A stretch of 64,000 bases of DNA from an uncultured Bacilli bacterium (GTDB lineage Bacteria; Bacillota_I; Bacilli_A; RF39; UBA660). Shown in pieces: positions 53,166 to 62,855 of the stretch; within the stretch, counting starts at the first letter, position 1, and each line of letters starts with the position of its first letter. The notes under the pieces are model-generated. The model saw only the letters and a list, made by a program, of their open reading frames with translations, searched no databases and had not been told where the DNA came from. The stretch covers positions 1 through 64,000 of the forward strand of contig CAKOTU010000002.1 in NCBI GenBank assembly GCA_934120265.1, in the 5' to 3' direction. A program made the position numbers and the translations under genes.

Positions 53166-54974
53166 TTTTCTACTATCAAATTTTTTTCTTTGTTCAGTAT
53201 TTAAAATTTTCTTTCTTAAACGATAATTAAGAGGTGTAACTTCTACTAATTCATCACTATTAATATAATCTAAACTTTCCTCTAAACTCATATTACGAGG
53301 TCTATTTAAAACAACAGTATGATCACTACCAGAAGCTCTAGTATTTGTTAATTTTTTACCTTTTACAACGTTAACTGCAAGATCATTTTCATGATTATGT
53401 TCCCCAACAATCATACCTTCATAAACATCTGCACCAGGTTCAATAAACATCACTCCACGGTCTTCTAATTGGCCTAAAGCGTAAGCTGTAGCTTTTCCGT
53501 TTTCCATAGAAACTAGAACACCAGCTTTTCTTTCTCCTACTTTGCTACTAGCCATCTTACGATATTCTAAATATGAATGATTTAACATACCATAACCTTT
53601 AGTCATAGTCATGAAATCAGTAGTAAATCCTATTAAACCACGTGATGGCATAACATAATGGATTTTTACTTGCCCATCTGCTTGTGTCATATTAACAAGT
53701 TCTGCTTCACGGTTACCCAAAGCTTCTATTACACTACCCATATATTCTTCAGGCATGTCAATTTGAACTTCCTCATAAGGTTCACATTTAACGCCATCTA
53801 TTTCTTTAACAATTACTTCTGGTTTTGATACTTGAAGTTCAAAACCTTCACGACGCATATTTTCTATTAAAATTGATAAATGTAATTCTCCACGTCCTGA
53901 AACAATAAATGATTCAGAATCATTAGGTGCAACTTTTAAAGAAACGTCTCTTTCTGTTTCTTTTCTTAGTCTTTCAGCAATCTTACTAGCTGTTAATAAT
54001 TTACCATCTCTGCCACAGAATGGAGAAGTGTTTACTCCAAATGTCATTTGTAAAGTTGGTTCATCAATTCTTAAGTGAGGAAGCGCTTCTTCTTTTCCTA
54101 CTGTACAAACTGTTTCACCAACACTAATATCTGGAAGTCCAGCTATAGCAATTATATCCCCAGCACTAGCTTCTGTTATTTCAATTCTTTTTAGTCCTAG
54201 ATAACCAAACATTTTTTGAATTCTAAATTGTTTAATGCTCCCGTCTAATCTAACGCAGGAAACCATTTCATTTACTTTAACAGAACCACGTTTAACACGT
54301 CCAATACCAATTCTTCCAACGAAATCATTGTAATCAAGTAAGGCAGGTTGAAATTGGAATCCACCTTCTACGTCTACATCTGGTTCTGGAATATATTTAA
54401 TTATTGCATCTAGAATAGGATCCATAGTATGTTCTTGAGTATCTAATTCTGGACTTAAACTTGATGTTCCAGCTAAACCTGAAGCATAAATGACAGGGAA
54501 TTCTAATTGATCAACATCAGCACCTAATTCAATAAACAAATCTAACACTTCATCTACTACTTCAGTAGGACGAGCTGCAGATTTATCTATTTTATTAACA
54601 ACAACAATAGGTGTTACCCCTGCTTCTAAGGCCTTTTTTAAAACAAATCTAGTTTGAGGCATAGTTCCTTCATATGCATCTACAACAAGAAGCACACCAT
54701 CAACCATGTTCATAATACGTTCTACTTCTCCACCAAAGTCAGCATGTCCTGGAGTATCTAAAATGTTAATTCTATAATCTTTGTAATTAATAGCAGTTGT
54801 CTTTGATAAGATGGTAATACCACGTTCACGTTCAATGGCATTTGAATCCATTACACAATCTACTACTTCTTCATTTTCTCTAAAAGTTCCTGACATTTGT
54901 AATAATTTATCTACCAATGTTGTCTTTCCATGGTCAACATGGGCAATTATTGCAATATTTCTTATTTTTTTCAT
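53163..54974 (-). CDS. typA: Ribosome-associated translational GTPase TypA/BipA
   Basis: A 603-residue GTPase of the EF-G family that binds the ribosome in stress and aids 50S assembly. G1 is [10 protein letters not shown]3 is [10 protein letters not shown] and G4 is NKID. EF-G-like domains II, III and V and the TypA-specific C-terminal domain follow ([16 protein letters not shown], then GEHNHENDL). The ATG has GGAGAGATGATAGT before it. Single gene, convergent with the XRE gene. Confidence 0.97.
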   Translation of the reverse strand: MKKIRNIAIIAHVDHGKTTLVDKLLQMSGTFRENEEVVDCVMDSNAIERERGITILSKTTAINYKDYRINILDTPGHADFGGEVERIMNMVDGVLLVVDAYEGTMPQTRFVLKKALEAGVTPIVVVNKIDKSAARPTEVVDEVLDLFIELGADVDQLEFPVIYASGLAGTSSLSPELDTQEHTMDPILDAIIKYIPEPDVDVEGGFQFQPALLDYNDFVGRIGIGRVKRGSVKVNEMVSCVRLDGSIKQFRIQKMFGYLGLKRIEITEASAGDIIAIAGLPDISVGETVCTVGKEEALPHLRIDEPTLQMTFGVNTSPFCGRDGKLLTASKIAERLRKETERDVSLKVAPNDSESFIVSGRGELHLSILIENMRREGFELQVSKPEVIVKEIDGVKCEPYEEVQIDMPEEYMGSVIEALGNREAELVNMTQADGQVKIHYVMPSRGLIGFTTDFMTMTKGYGMLNHSYLEYRKMASSKVGERKAGVLVSMENGKATAYALGQLEDRGVMFIEPGADVYEGMIVGEHNHENDLAVNVVKGKKLTNTRASGSDHTVVLNRPRNMSLEESLDYINSDELVEVTPLNYRLRKKILNTEQRKKFDSRK

Positions 54975-55082
54975 ACTATCATCTCTCCAACCGCTGTATT
55001 ATATCACACTTTTATTATTTATGTAAAGTTTTTTACCCTAGCATATTTTAATTTTTTATTATAAAATAAGATAGGTGGTAGT

Positions 55083-55685
55083 ATGAAAAAGATATTAGTA
55101 TTATGTTTTAGTTTTTTTATAGGAATGAATATCTGCTTAGCTAGTGATAAAATCGAAGTAACTTTTGCCAGTTGTGTAGATGGTGATACAGCTAAAGTTA
55201 ATTTAAATGGAGAAACAATTAAAATTAGATTTCTTGCTATTGATACTCCTGAGACTAAACATCCTACAAAGGGCGTTGAACCTTTTGGTAAAGAAGCTAG
55301 CGAATATACTTGTTCTAAACTTACAAATGCAAAAAAGATAGAAATTGAATATGATGAAAATAGTGATAAAAAGGATAAGTATGATCGTGATTTGGTTTGG
55401 GTTTGGGTTGACGATTACCTACTTCAAGACGAATTAATAAAAGAAGGGTTTGCTGAAGTCGCATATCTCTATGGAGATTATAAATATACAGGAACTTTAG
55501 AAGATCATCAAAGTATCAGCAAAGCTAATAAAGTTGGAATTTGGGGAGATTATAGGGAAGAACCTAAAAATTATTTAATGATAGGGCTTACAGTGTTAGG
55601 GGCTGGAGTTTTACTTTTTACTGGAAAACTTACTAAGTCCAAAGCAAAAAAAATAAAAAAACAATTAAAAAAATATGGTGCATAG
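55083..55685 (+). CDS. Membrane-anchored thermonuclease (SNase-like)
   Basis: A 200-residue nuclease. A signal peptide (about 1-21) is followed by the SNase OB-fold (about 25-160) with its active set: DGDT with the metal Asp, IRFLAIDTPET (Arg, Asp, Glu) and DRDLVW with the second Arg. Unlike secreted SNase it ends in a hydrophobic segment (about 164-182) and a Lys-rich tail, so it is anchored outside with the tail inside. It may degrade DNA at the surface. GGTGGTAGT precedes the start. Confidence 0.92.
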   Translation: MKKILVLCFSFFIGMNICLASDKIEVTFASCVDGDTAKVNLNGETIKIRFLAIDTPETKHPTKGVEPFGKEASEYTCSKLTNAKKIEIEYDENSDKKDKYDRDLVWVWVDDYLLQDELIKEGFAEVAYLYGDYKYTGTLEDHQSISKANKVGIWGDYREEPKNYLMIGLTVLGAGVLLFTGKLTKSKAKKIKKQLKKYGA

Positions 55686-55697
55686 CCATATTTTTTT
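55671..55697 (+). terminator. Terminator of the nuclease gene
   Basis: AAATATGG and CCATATTT pair around seven bases, then T run; overlaps the stop. Confidence 0.8.
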
Positions 55698-56418
55698 ATT
55701 CTAATATTACTAGTGGTTCTATATCATTATTTTTTTCATAAACAGTAACCTTTTCATTGTTATCCAAGGTTGCTAATAAAATATTTTCAAATGTCTTATA
55801 ACCCTTTATTTTTAATTCTTGGACTAACCATTTTTTATCTTTATTCATATTTTTTAAATTTGTATACATTATTTTTCCATCAATAATTACGTTGGCGCAC
55901 AACCCTTGCTTTTCTGGTTTTATATTCATGTCCTTAATAGTCACGGGAAGATTTTCTCCTTTAGGAAGAATACTAAGTTTACCATTTGCCTCCATTAAAG
56001 CGTATTCTATTTGACTTATATCAAAATAGCCATTGCCTCGACATTCTTCTAATAAATCATTAACATCAAACTTAACTCGTTTTAATCCTTTCATAAGTAT
56101 CTTTCCTTCTTGAATTAAAACTGTTGGAGTACCTATAAAAAATCTACGCAAGGAAATACTTTTCATAGTAAGAACTGATACCAAATACGCTACTAAACCA
56201 AATATTAAAACTGCCACAACACCATGTGTATAAGGTAAATCTAAATCAGTTGTCATTTCAGCAGCAAAGTTACCTATCGATATACCTATCACATAATCAA
56301 ATAAAGATAGCTGTGACACTTGTTTTTTTCCTAGTAATTTGGTAACTGAAAACAAAGCAATTAAAGAAATTAGTGCTCTTAAAATTACATCTACGATTTC
56401 CATCATATTAACATTCAT
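55696..56418 (-). CDS. DUF421 (YetF-like) membrane protein
   Basis: A 240-residue membrane protein of the DUF421 family. Three helices (about 8-85) precede a cytosolic or exposed alpha/beta domain. The family signature KQVSQLSLFDYVIGISIGNFAAEM is seen (in pieces KQVSQLSLFDY, GNFAAEM). B. subtilis members are linked to spore or membrane function, but the biochemical role is unclear. Start supported by GGTGATAAA. Convergent with the nuclease gene. Confidence 0.93.
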   Translation of the reverse strand: MNVNMMEIVDVILRALISLIALFSVTKLLGKKQVSQLSLFDYVIGISIGNFAAEMTTDLDLPYTHGVVAVLIFGLVAYLVSVLTMKSISLRRFFIGTPTVLIQEGKILMKGLKRVKFDVNDLLEECRGNGYFDISQIEYALMEANGKLSILPKGENLPVTIKDMNIKPEKQGLCANVIIDGKIMYTNLKNMNKDKKWLVQELKIKGYKTFENILLATLDNNEKVTVYEKNNDIEPLVILE

Positions 56419-56462
56419 TTTATCACCTATTTTATTGTGGAAAAGTTTATATTATTTTATAC

Positions 56463-56490
56463 AAAAAATAGATGCTATTAACATCTATTT
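56463..56490 (-). terminator. Terminator of tagO
   Basis: AAATAGATG and CATCTATTT pair and are followed by a T run on the minus strand. Confidence 0.85.
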
Positions 56491-57546
56491 CTTTTTTACT
56501 TTAAATAATTTATCTTTTTGTTCGTCATCTAATATCACGTTTGTTTTAGCGACAAATAATACTACCATAACAAGAAGAATGCTATAAATTATATACCCTA
56601 GTATTCTATCTTTTAAAACATAAACAATTGATGCAAAAGAGAAAAGTAAGTTTACTGCATATATAATTAATACGGTAGTTCTTTGTGAAAAATTACGATT
56701 TAATAATTGATGATGAATATGAAATTTATCTGGCTTAGAAGGATTTTCTCCTTTTAATAATCTTCTTATAATAGCAAACAATGTATCTAAAATAGGAATT
56801 GCTAATATTAAAAGTGGTATTATTAACGAAGTCATTGTTACGTTTTTGAATCCTAGTAAAGCAATTACTGCCACTATAAATCCTAAGAACATCGAACCAC
56901 TTTGACCCATGAAAATACTAGCTGGATAAAAGTTATGAACAAGGAATCCTAGAGTTGATCCTAACATTACAAAAGTTAAGACAAAATCTAATCCTGTTGA
57001 TCCTTTAATTGTCGTAATAATACCTATTGTTAAAAAGTAAATTGAACTGATACCTGATGCTAGTCCATCTAAACCATCAATTAAATTCATACAATTTATA
57101 CATCCTAATATGAAGAATATTGTAAGTGGATAAGACAGAATACTAAAATTGATATATATTCCAAAAGCACTAATATCTTTTAAAACAATATTTCCATAAA
57201 ATACTACTATTAGTGATGCAACTAATTGACCTATAAACTGTGTTGAAGCTTTTAAAGGTTTAATATCATCAACTACACCTGTAAGTACAATTATAAAACT
57301 TCCTATCAAAATGGAGTTCATTGTTTCACTATGTTGACCAAATATCATATAACCAAATAAGAATCCTAAATAAATTCCTAGCCCTCCAAGTCGAGGCATT
57401 GGTTTTGTATGAACTTTTCTAGCATTTGGAATATCCATTGCGTCAATATGGATTGCTATTTTTTTAATAAACGGTATAAGGAATGCAACTAACAAAAATG
57501 TTGAAATTACCATCATCATTATCTTTATTAATACTTCTTGAGTCAT
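56485..57546 (-). CDS. tagO: Undecaprenyl-phosphate GlcNAc-1-phosphate transferase (TagO/WecA)
   Basis: A 353-residue polytopic enzyme that loads GlcNAc-1-P on undecaprenyl phosphate, the first step of wall teichoic acid or similar glycans. The catalytic DD-type motif is in VTGVVDDIKPL, the NLIDGLDGLASG loop and the FHIHHQLLNRNFSQR motif are present. About ten helices. It follows mbl on the same strand in the order seen near B. subtilis sporulation and wall loci. GTGATTTT precedes the ATG. Confidence 0.94.
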   Translation of the reverse strand: MTQEVLIKIMMMVISTFLLVAFLIPFIKKIAIHIDAMDIPNARKVHTKPMPRLGGLGIYLGFLFGYMIFGQHSETMNSILIGSFIIVLTGVVDDIKPLKASTQFIGQLVASLIVVFYGNIVLKDISAFGIYINFSILSYPLTIFFILGCINCMNLIDGLDGLASGISSIYFLTIGIITTIKGSTGLDFVLTFVMLGSTLGFLVHNFYPASIFMGQSGSMFLGFIVAVIALLGFKNVTMTSLIIPLLILAIPILDTLFAIIRRLLKGENPSKPDKFHIHHQLLNRNFSQRTTVLIIYAVNLLFSFASIVYVLKDRILGYIIYSILLVMVVLFVAKTNVILDDEQKDKLFKVKKK

Positions 57547-57630
57547 AAAATCACCTACTTCATTATAACATAATTAATTAATAATATAAAGTAATAAGAA
57601 AAAAAGTGCAATTATTTTACAAGTGCACCA

Positions 57631-58623
57631 TTATCTTATTATTAATTTGTTTATGTTATCTAACATCATCCCTGCACCTTCAACAACACAAGTTAAAGGG
57701 CTTTCAGCAATAAACACTGGCACTTTTAATTCATGTGATAATAAATCACTAAATCCCCTAATTAAAGCACCTCCACCAGTAATAACAATTCCTTTATCAA
57801 TAATATCGGCCGATAATTCTGGTGGTGTTTTTTCTAAAACACTTTTAGCCGTGTGTATAATTGTATCTATACTATCTTTTAATGCTTCCTCTACTTCTTT
57901 AGAAGTAATAGATATTGTACTAGGTAAACCAGATACCATATCTCTACCTCTAACTTGCATTTTTTCTTTTTCATCAGCCTTGTATACATTACCTATTGTA
58001 ATCTTTATTTCTTCAGCTGTTCTATCTCCAATTAGTAATTTATATTTATCTTTTATATATTTTACAATATCTGTATCAAAAGTATTTCCGGCTGTTTTAA
58101 TTGATGCACTAGTAACTATCCCACCTAAAGATAATACTGCAATATCCGTAGTTCCGCCACCAATATCAATAACCATATTTCCTCCAGGTTTTGATATATC
58201 AAGTCCGGCACCTATAGCTGCTACTTTAGGTTCTTCTTCTAAAAATACTCTCTTAGCCCCAGTTCTTTCAGCCGCCTCTTTGATTGCATTCTTTTCAACA
58301 CCAGTTATATTTGATGGACAACAAATTAGTATTCGTGGTCTTGTAAATACACTTTTACCATTTATTTTTTTTATAAAATAATTAAGCATTGTTTCTGTTA
58401 CATCAAAATCAGCAATTACACCATCTTTCATAGGTCTAATAGCAATTACCGTTCCTGGAGTTCTACCCAACATTTCCCTAGCTTCACTTCCAACAGCTAA
58501 TGGTTTCCTTGTTTCAGCATCTAATGCTACAACACTTGGTTCATTTAGGACTATACCTTGTCCTTTAATATATACTAAAACATTAGCTGTTCCTAAATCT
58601 ATTCCTATATCTTTTGCAAACAT
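57631..58623 (-). CDS. mbl: Mbl/MreB-type actin homologue
   Basis: A 330-residue bacterial actin that guides sidewall synthesis. The product begins MFAKDIGIDLGTANVLVY, the family's usual start, with phosphate motif IDLGTANV and ATP motifs VIDIGGGTTDIAVLS and ITGGGALIRG. The sequence around IVLNEPSVVALDAETRKPLAVG favours Mbl over MreB, and so does the neighbour spoIIID, as in B. subtilis. The frame is open eight codons upstream; that start overlaps spoIIID but lacks family support. Confidence 0.94.
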   Translation of the reverse strand: MFAKDIGIDLGTANVLVYIKGQGIVLNEPSVVALDAETRKPLAVGSEAREMLGRTPGTVIAIRPMKDGVIADFDVTETMLNYFIKKINGKSVFTRPRILICCPSNITGVEKNAIKEAAERTGAKRVFLEEEPKVAAIGAGLDISKPGGNMVIDIGGGTTDIAVLSLGGIVTSASIKTAGNTFDTDIVKYIKDKYKLLIGDRTAEEIKITIGNVYKADEKEKMQVRGRDMVSGLPSTISITSKEVEEALKDSIDTIIHTAKSVLEKTPPELSADIIDKGIVITGGGALIRGFSDLLSHELKVPVFIAESPLTCVVEGAGMMLDNINKLIIR

Positions 58624-58643
58624 TTGAACATTCACTTTCCTTT

Positions 58644-58898
58644 TCAACTATTTATATTTAAATATTTTTGTTTTGTCGATTCGCCACCTCTAATATGTCT
58701 TATTTCTGTATGATATTTTAAGATTTTATCCACAATATCAAACTTATCTCTATCTATTTTAAGTAATCTTTCATGTAAATCCTTATGAACAGTACTTTTT
58801 GAAACTTTAAAAATTTTAGCCAAATCTCTTATAGTATCATGTGTTTCTATAATATAATTGGCTTCCTCTAAAACGCGATTAGAAATATTATTAAACAT
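58644..58898 (-). CDS. spoIIID: Sporulation transcription regulator SpoIIID
   Basis: An 84-residue DNA-binding protein active in the mother cell after SigE. The HTH (TIRDLAKIFKVSKSTVHKDLHERL) and C-terminal basic region (RHIRGGESTKQKY) match SpoIIID along its length. It precedes mbl by 20 bases and follows spoIIQ, the usual order in spore formers. Start has AAGGGGTGTAAT. Confidence 0.96.
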   Translation of the reverse strand: MFNNISNRVLEEANYIIETHDTIRDLAKIFKVSKSTVHKDLHERLLKIDRDKFDIVDKILKYHTEIRHIRGGESTKQKYLNINS

Positions 58899-58943
58899 AT
58901 TACACCCCTTAATAAATTATATAAATTAGAGGTGCTTTTATTC

Positions 58944-58962
58944 TAAAAAAGAGCTAAGCTCT
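58944..58962 (-). terminator. Terminator of spoIIQ
   Basis: A short AGAGC/GCTCT stem is followed by TTTTTT on the minus strand, over the stop codon. Confidence 0.7.
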
Positions 58963-59590
58963 ATAATTCAGAAATTTTTTTATCATAGTAATTTTCAGGA
59001 TTTACAATTGATCCTTTTACAATCATTTCAAAATGTAAATGATTTTTTAAATCGTTTTCGATATTACAAGTACCACTAGTTCCAATAATATCGCCTTGTT
59101 TAATTTCTTGATTCTCTTTTACCTTAACATCACTTAAACTTTGATAAATACTTATAATATCATTACTATGTGTTACTTCTACAATTTTACCTAAGTTTTG
59201 ATCTTCTTTAATAGAAGTTACAGTACCATCTAAAATAGAAACTACATCAAATGATGCCTCTCTTCCATAACTGATACCACTATTTTGTAAGTATGTGTTT
59301 TCATAGTATATTAATGATTTTTCTTGATTTTCAGCTTCGCTTTTATAATCATAATAATTTTTAACTATGCTTACATCGTTAACTAAATAAGGCCTTACAA
59401 TAGTATCTGCAGTGTTAATAACAGGTACATCTTCTTCTATAACTGTCTTATTTACATAATCATCATCTACACCATTAAAACTGTTCGATGGAAACATCCC
59501 TTCTATTAGATATAATGTTCCTAGTAACATTACAAATCCTAAGGCATATAAACTATACACAACTGCTTTTTTTAATTTTCTTCTTTTCAC
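58961..59590 (-). CDS. spoIIQ: SpoIIQ-like LytM-domain protein
   Basis: A 209-residue membrane protein of the forespore engulfment zipper, partner of SpoIIIAH in other spore formers. One helix (about 9-28) is followed by an extracellular LytM/M23 domain (about 105-205). The end keeps HLHFEM, but the first zinc ligand, normally H-x-x-x-D, reads REASFDVV, with Glu in the His place, so it is probably not an active peptidase, as for B. subtilis SpoIIQ. Order spoIID-spoIIQ-spoIIID-mbl supports the name. Confidence 0.88.
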   Translation of the reverse strand: MKRRKLKKAVVYSLYALGFVMLLGTLYLIEGMFPSNSFNGVDDDYVNKTVIEEDVPVINTADTIVRPYLVNDVSIVKNYYDYKSEAENQEKSLIYYENTYLQNSGISYGREASFDVVSILDGTVTSIKEDQNLGKIVEVTHSNDIISIYQSLSDVKVKENQEIKQGDIIGTSGTCNIENDLKNHLHFEMIVKGSIVNPENYYDKKISEL

Positions 59591-59644
59591 TTTCTCACCT
59601 CATTTTAAGTTTGGACAGAAAGTGATTTATTTATACTAATTTTT

Positions 59645-60559
59645 TTAAATTTTTTCAATTTGAATATTTTGATAATAATATTTTAATATTTCATCATATT
59701 TATAACCTTTTTTTGCCATTGCTAAAGCTCCATATTGACTCATTCCTACTCCATGGCCATATCCTTTAGTATTGATAACAACGTTACTGCCAATTTGATT
59801 TATTTCAAAAAAAGTTGAACGTAAATTTAAATTTTTATATACCTCACTACCCGTAAATTTTTTATTATTTATTTTAATATTCTTTATTCTACCGGTACTA
59901 GTAGTATTTAAAACTTCTACTTTAATTTTATCAGAATATTTTAAATTTAAGCGTTCATAAAATTCCTGCAAACTGTATTCTTTTGAATCGTTAAATACAG
60001 GAGATACTTCTTCATCCCATGTTGAATCTACACTTCTAAGATATGGCAGAGCTTGTTTAAAAACATCTTCACTATTTTCTGTCTTTCCTACACTTGTAGA
60101 AAAAAAGAAAGCTTCTATTACTTTTCCATTATAAGATAAGTATTCACCTTTAGTTTCTAATACCGCTGTTTTTACTTTATTAATTCGTTCCTGATATTTA
60201 TCTTTCCATTTATCTTGTAGTTCTTGATCGCTAATATATACTTGATTTTGAACTGTATCTACAATATCATAATCTTCATTTTTATTATCACTCATTTTTT
60301 TCATTACATAAGTTCTTGCTGCTACAGCTTGGGCTTTTAGTGCTTCTAATTCAAAATTTACTGGCATTTCCCCTGCTAATACACCAACAACATAATCTTC
60401 AAAAGGAACCACTTCTACTGTGTTAGTTTCTTCTCTTTTTACTCTAACATTCATTCCTTCAGTATAGTAAAATTTTATATCATCAGTCTTGATAAATAAA
60501 CTTACGATAATATAAGGAATGAAAATAATAATTAAAATGACTAAGATAATTTTTTTCAT
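59645..60559 (-). CDS. spoIID: SpoIID, engulfment lytic transglycosylase
   Basis: A 304-residue protein that degrades septal peptidoglycan during engulfment. One N-terminal helix (about 4-23) precedes the SpoIID domain with the catalytic Glu motif LAGEMPVNFELEALKAQAVAART and the GYGHGVGMSQYGA end. The gene order identifies it as the true SpoIID; a paralogue is at 35846-37141. AGAAGGTATATT precedes the ATG. Confidence 0.95.
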   Translation of the reverse strand: MKKIILVILIIIFIPYIIVSLFIKTDDIKFYYTEGMNVRVKREETNTVEVVPFEDYVVGVLAGEMPVNFELEALKAQAVAARTYVMKKMSDNKNEDYDIVDTVQNQVYISDQELQDKWKDKYQERINKVKTAVLETKGEYLSYNGKVIEAFFFSTSVGKTENSEDVFKQALPYLRSVDSTWDEEVSPVFNDSKEYSLQEFYERLNLKYSDKIKVEVLNTTSTGRIKNIKINNKKFTGSEVYKNLNLRSTFFEINQIGSNVVINTKGYGHGVGMSQYGALAMAKKGYKYDEILKYYYQNIQIEKI

Positions 60560-60608
60560 AATATACCTTCTTTTTTTTATTATATGTTATATTATGAACA
60601 TTTTTTGT

Positions 60609-60634
60609 CAAAAAAAAGCTAAAATATTTAGCTT
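60609..60634 (-). terminator. Terminator of the ywzB-type gene
   Basis: AAGCTAAA and TTTAGCTT pair around ATA and are followed by T8 on the minus strand, with the stop codon in the stem. Confidence 0.85.
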
Positions 60635-60827
60635 ATATAAATTTTGAAAAAAGAAAGAAATCATATAAAAAGTTTACTACTAAATATGCTAGAGCCATAG
60701 AAGCAAACAGATATAAAACTCTAGCTTGATAATATCTATTTTTTTTAAATAAATTAGTTATATTAATACTATCTAAAGCCCAAATAGACAAAATGACTGT
60801 AATTATATAAAGAATTGTTTTAAGCAT
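60633..60827 (-). CDS. ywzB: DUF1146 (YwzB-like) membrane protein
   Basis: A 64-residue protein with two hydrophobic segments (about 4-21, 41-60) of the DUF1146 family. The family is found upstream of murA-spoIID in many Bacillota, which fits the position just ahead of spoIID. Role unknown. It overlaps the rpiB stop by eight bases and is probably coupled to it. Confidence 0.85.
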   Translation of the reverse strand: MLKTILYIITVILSIWALDSINITNLFKKNRYYQARVLYLFASMALAYLVVNFLYDFFLFSKFI

Positions 60828-61263
60828 TATTTTTTTCTATTTCCTTTATTTCTTCAACTCGTTTTATATGTCTTTCTTCAGTTGAATTTGGAGTCTTTAT
60901 AAATGTTTCAACCATCTTTATAGCTGTTCTTTTAGATAATTTAGACGATAGCGCTATAACATTGGCATAATTATGTGATTTTGTTAATTCAGCTTCTTCT
61001 ATCGTGTTTACTTTTCCACATATTATTCCATTTACTTTATTAGCAACAATACTCATTCCTATTCCTGTTCCACATATTAAAATCCCTAGTCCTTTTTCCT
61101 CTTTTACTTTTTCACACAATTTCAAAGCATATTCAGGATAATTAACTAAAGCTTCTGTATCTGTTCCTATATTTTCCACATCATAATTTTTTGATAATAA
61201 ATATTTTAATATTTGCTCTTTTAATTTTAAACCACGATGATCATTCCCAATTATTATTTTCAT
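60820..61263 (-). CDS. rpiB: Ribose-5-phosphate isomerase B
   Basis: A 147-residue RpiB/LacAB-family sugar-phosphate isomerase interconverting ribulose-5-P and ribose-5-P. The catalytic Cys is in CGTGIGMSI; MKIIIGNDHRGLKLK is the usual start; a His in KSHNYANVI serves ring opening. Residues after the Cys differ from most RpiB (KVNTIEEAELTKSHN). Start has GGAGAGTGGTAAG. Confidence 0.92.
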   Translation of the reverse strand: MKIIIGNDHRGLKLKEQILKYLLSKNYDVENIGTDTEALVNYPEYALKLCEKVKEEKGLGILICGTGIGMSIVANKVNGIICGKVNTIEEAELTKSHNYANVIALSSKLSKRTAIKMVETFIKTPNSTEERHIKRVEEIKEIEKNNA

Positions 61264-61303
61264 CTTACCACTCTCCTTCTTTATTATACTATAAAATTCA
61301 TAA

Positions 61304-61327
61304 GAAAAACATCTCTTTTGAGATGTT
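61304..61327 (-). terminator. Terminator of the M23 peptidase gene
   Basis: AACATCTC and GAGATGTT pair around AAAA and T-rich sequence follows on the minus strand. Confidence 0.85.
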
Positions 61328-62780
61328 ATCTAAATAATGTCCATGGATTAACTCGAACGCCTCGGTATGCAGGACCGCCGTACCATACAGCAAAATGTAA
61401 ATGTGGACCTGTAGCTTGACCTGTCATACCTACATATCCTATTACTTGACCTTTTTCTACATAATCACCTACTGAAAGTGACTCAAATCTACTCATATGA
61501 TTATACTGAGTATAGTAACCATTGTTATGATTGATTACAATATAATTTCCAGCAGTTGAAGTATAAGACTTAGTTACTATAACACCACTATTTGATGCAT
61601 AAACATTAGAACCATAACCAGTACCAGCAATATCTAGTGCGCCATGAAGCTCACGGGCTCCAGTAACTGGATTAATACGATATGAATATCCAGATGAAAT
61701 TGTCCATCCACTATCTGTAGGCCACAACCATGTAGAACTACCTATACCATAAGTTCGCTTTCCACCTTTTACAACAATTTTATCAATAGCTGGCTTTAAA
61801 GACTCTTTAGATAGCTGTTTTACATAAACTGTTGTTCCATTAGTAATTTTGACGTCTTGTTTAATTCTAAGCAGACCATTTTCTCCTTGTTGTGTAACTT
61901 TTGTAACTCCATAATTTAAAGTTTCATCAACTTCTTCTATTGTTTTATATGAATCTACTAAATCCTCGATTACTTGTTGTTCAACAGTTACCTTTATTTG
62001 TGGATCCAAGATTCCTATTACAAGTTCTAAACCAGGATATAACAATGCATTAGAATTTTTAAACTGTGGATTGGAAATTAATAATTCCTCTACACTAATT
62101 TCATTGTCAAAAGCAACTTGTTCCATTGTATCGCCTAAATTTACAACATATTTTTTTTGTTGCTCTGTTGTGCCAAAAAGCAAATATTTGGTAAGTTCCT
62201 CTGCAGATGTATATATTTTTTCAGTAGTAGGAATATAAGCTTCCTTTATAGTCATTTCATTTTCAATATAAATATTATTTATGTAAGTACCTACATCCTT
62301 TATTTGAGACTGACTTTTATTTATGTAATTATTATAATTGTCTGTTCCAACAAAGGTCTTTATGGCATTCTCTAGTGATTCTTTATAAATTTTATCATCT
62401 AAAACGTATATTACTTGACTTTCTTCATTATTATAAACTGTTAGTTGATAGCCTTTAACTGTAAATGGTTTCTTACTTTGAATTAAATTATATATATCAC
62501 TTATATCATCTAATTTCTCAGCATAACTAACAATTTTTTTTACTTCTAGGCCATTAGGAGCATAAACTTCATCTATGTTATATTTTTGTTTTATATACTC
62601 TTCTGTATTACTTATATATCTCTCTAATTGTTTTTTTGATTTTATATTACCAATTAGTTCCCCATCTAAAGTTACTTGATAATATGTATATGGTTGAGAA
62701 TTTTTTTTTGTTGAAAGTCCTAAAAAGACAGTAATACTTGAAAGTATCAAAATAAAAATAACAAAAAAAGCTTTCTTCAT
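61326..62780 (-). CDS. M23 peptidase with LysM and G5 domains
   Basis: A 484-residue exported cell wall endopeptidase. An N-terminal helix or signal (about 4-22) is followed by an alpha/beta region, a LysM domain (about 212-258, GDTMEQVAFDNEISVEELL), a G5-like region (about 265-340) and the M23 domain (about 365-475). Zinc ligands are intact: HGALD (H-x3-D) and HLHF. This differs from the inactive SpoIIQ nearby. LysM and G5 bind peptidoglycan and glycans. It may act in sporulation or growth; position near spoIID is suggestive only. Confidence 0.93.
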   Translation of the reverse strand: MKKAFFVIFILILSSITVFLGLSTKKNSQPYTYYQVTLDGELIGNIKSKKQLERYISNTEEYIKQKYNIDEVYAPNGLEVKKIVSYAEKLDDISDIYNLIQSKKPFTVKGYQLTVYNNEESQVIYVLDDKIYKESLENAIKTFVGTDNYNNYINKSQSQIKDVGTYINNIYIENEMTIKEAYIPTTEKIYTSAEELTKYLLFGTTEQQKKYVVNLGDTMEQVAFDNEISVEELLISNPQFKNSNALLYPGLELVIGILDPQIKVTVEQQVIEDLVDSYKTIEEVDETLNYGVTKVTQQGENGLLRIKQDVKITNGTTVYVKQLSKESLKPAIDKIVVKGGKRTYGIGSSTWLWPTDSGWTISSGYSYRINPVTGARELHGALDIAGTGYGSNVYASNSGVIVTKSYTSTAGNYIVINHNNGYYTQYNHMSRFESLSVGDYVEKGQVIGYVGMTGQATGPHLHFAVWYGGPAYRGVRVNPWTLFR

Positions 62781-62810
62781 ATTATCTACCTCGCATAGTT
62801 AGTATACCAT

Positions 62811-62855
62811 AAAACAAAAAAAGAAGCAAAAGTTATAATAACTTTCTACTTGCTT
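62811..62855 (-). terminator. Probable terminator of the flippase gene
   Basis: A stem (AAAGTTAT with ATAACTTT, extended by GCAA/TTGC) overlaps the stop and is followed by T7 on the minus strand; the stem has a bulge. Confidence 0.55.

Noticed and set aside
57623..58381. 252-codon + strand frame opposite mbl
   Set aside because: Long, but it reverse-overlaps conserved mbl; composition and no ribosome site show it is a shadow.
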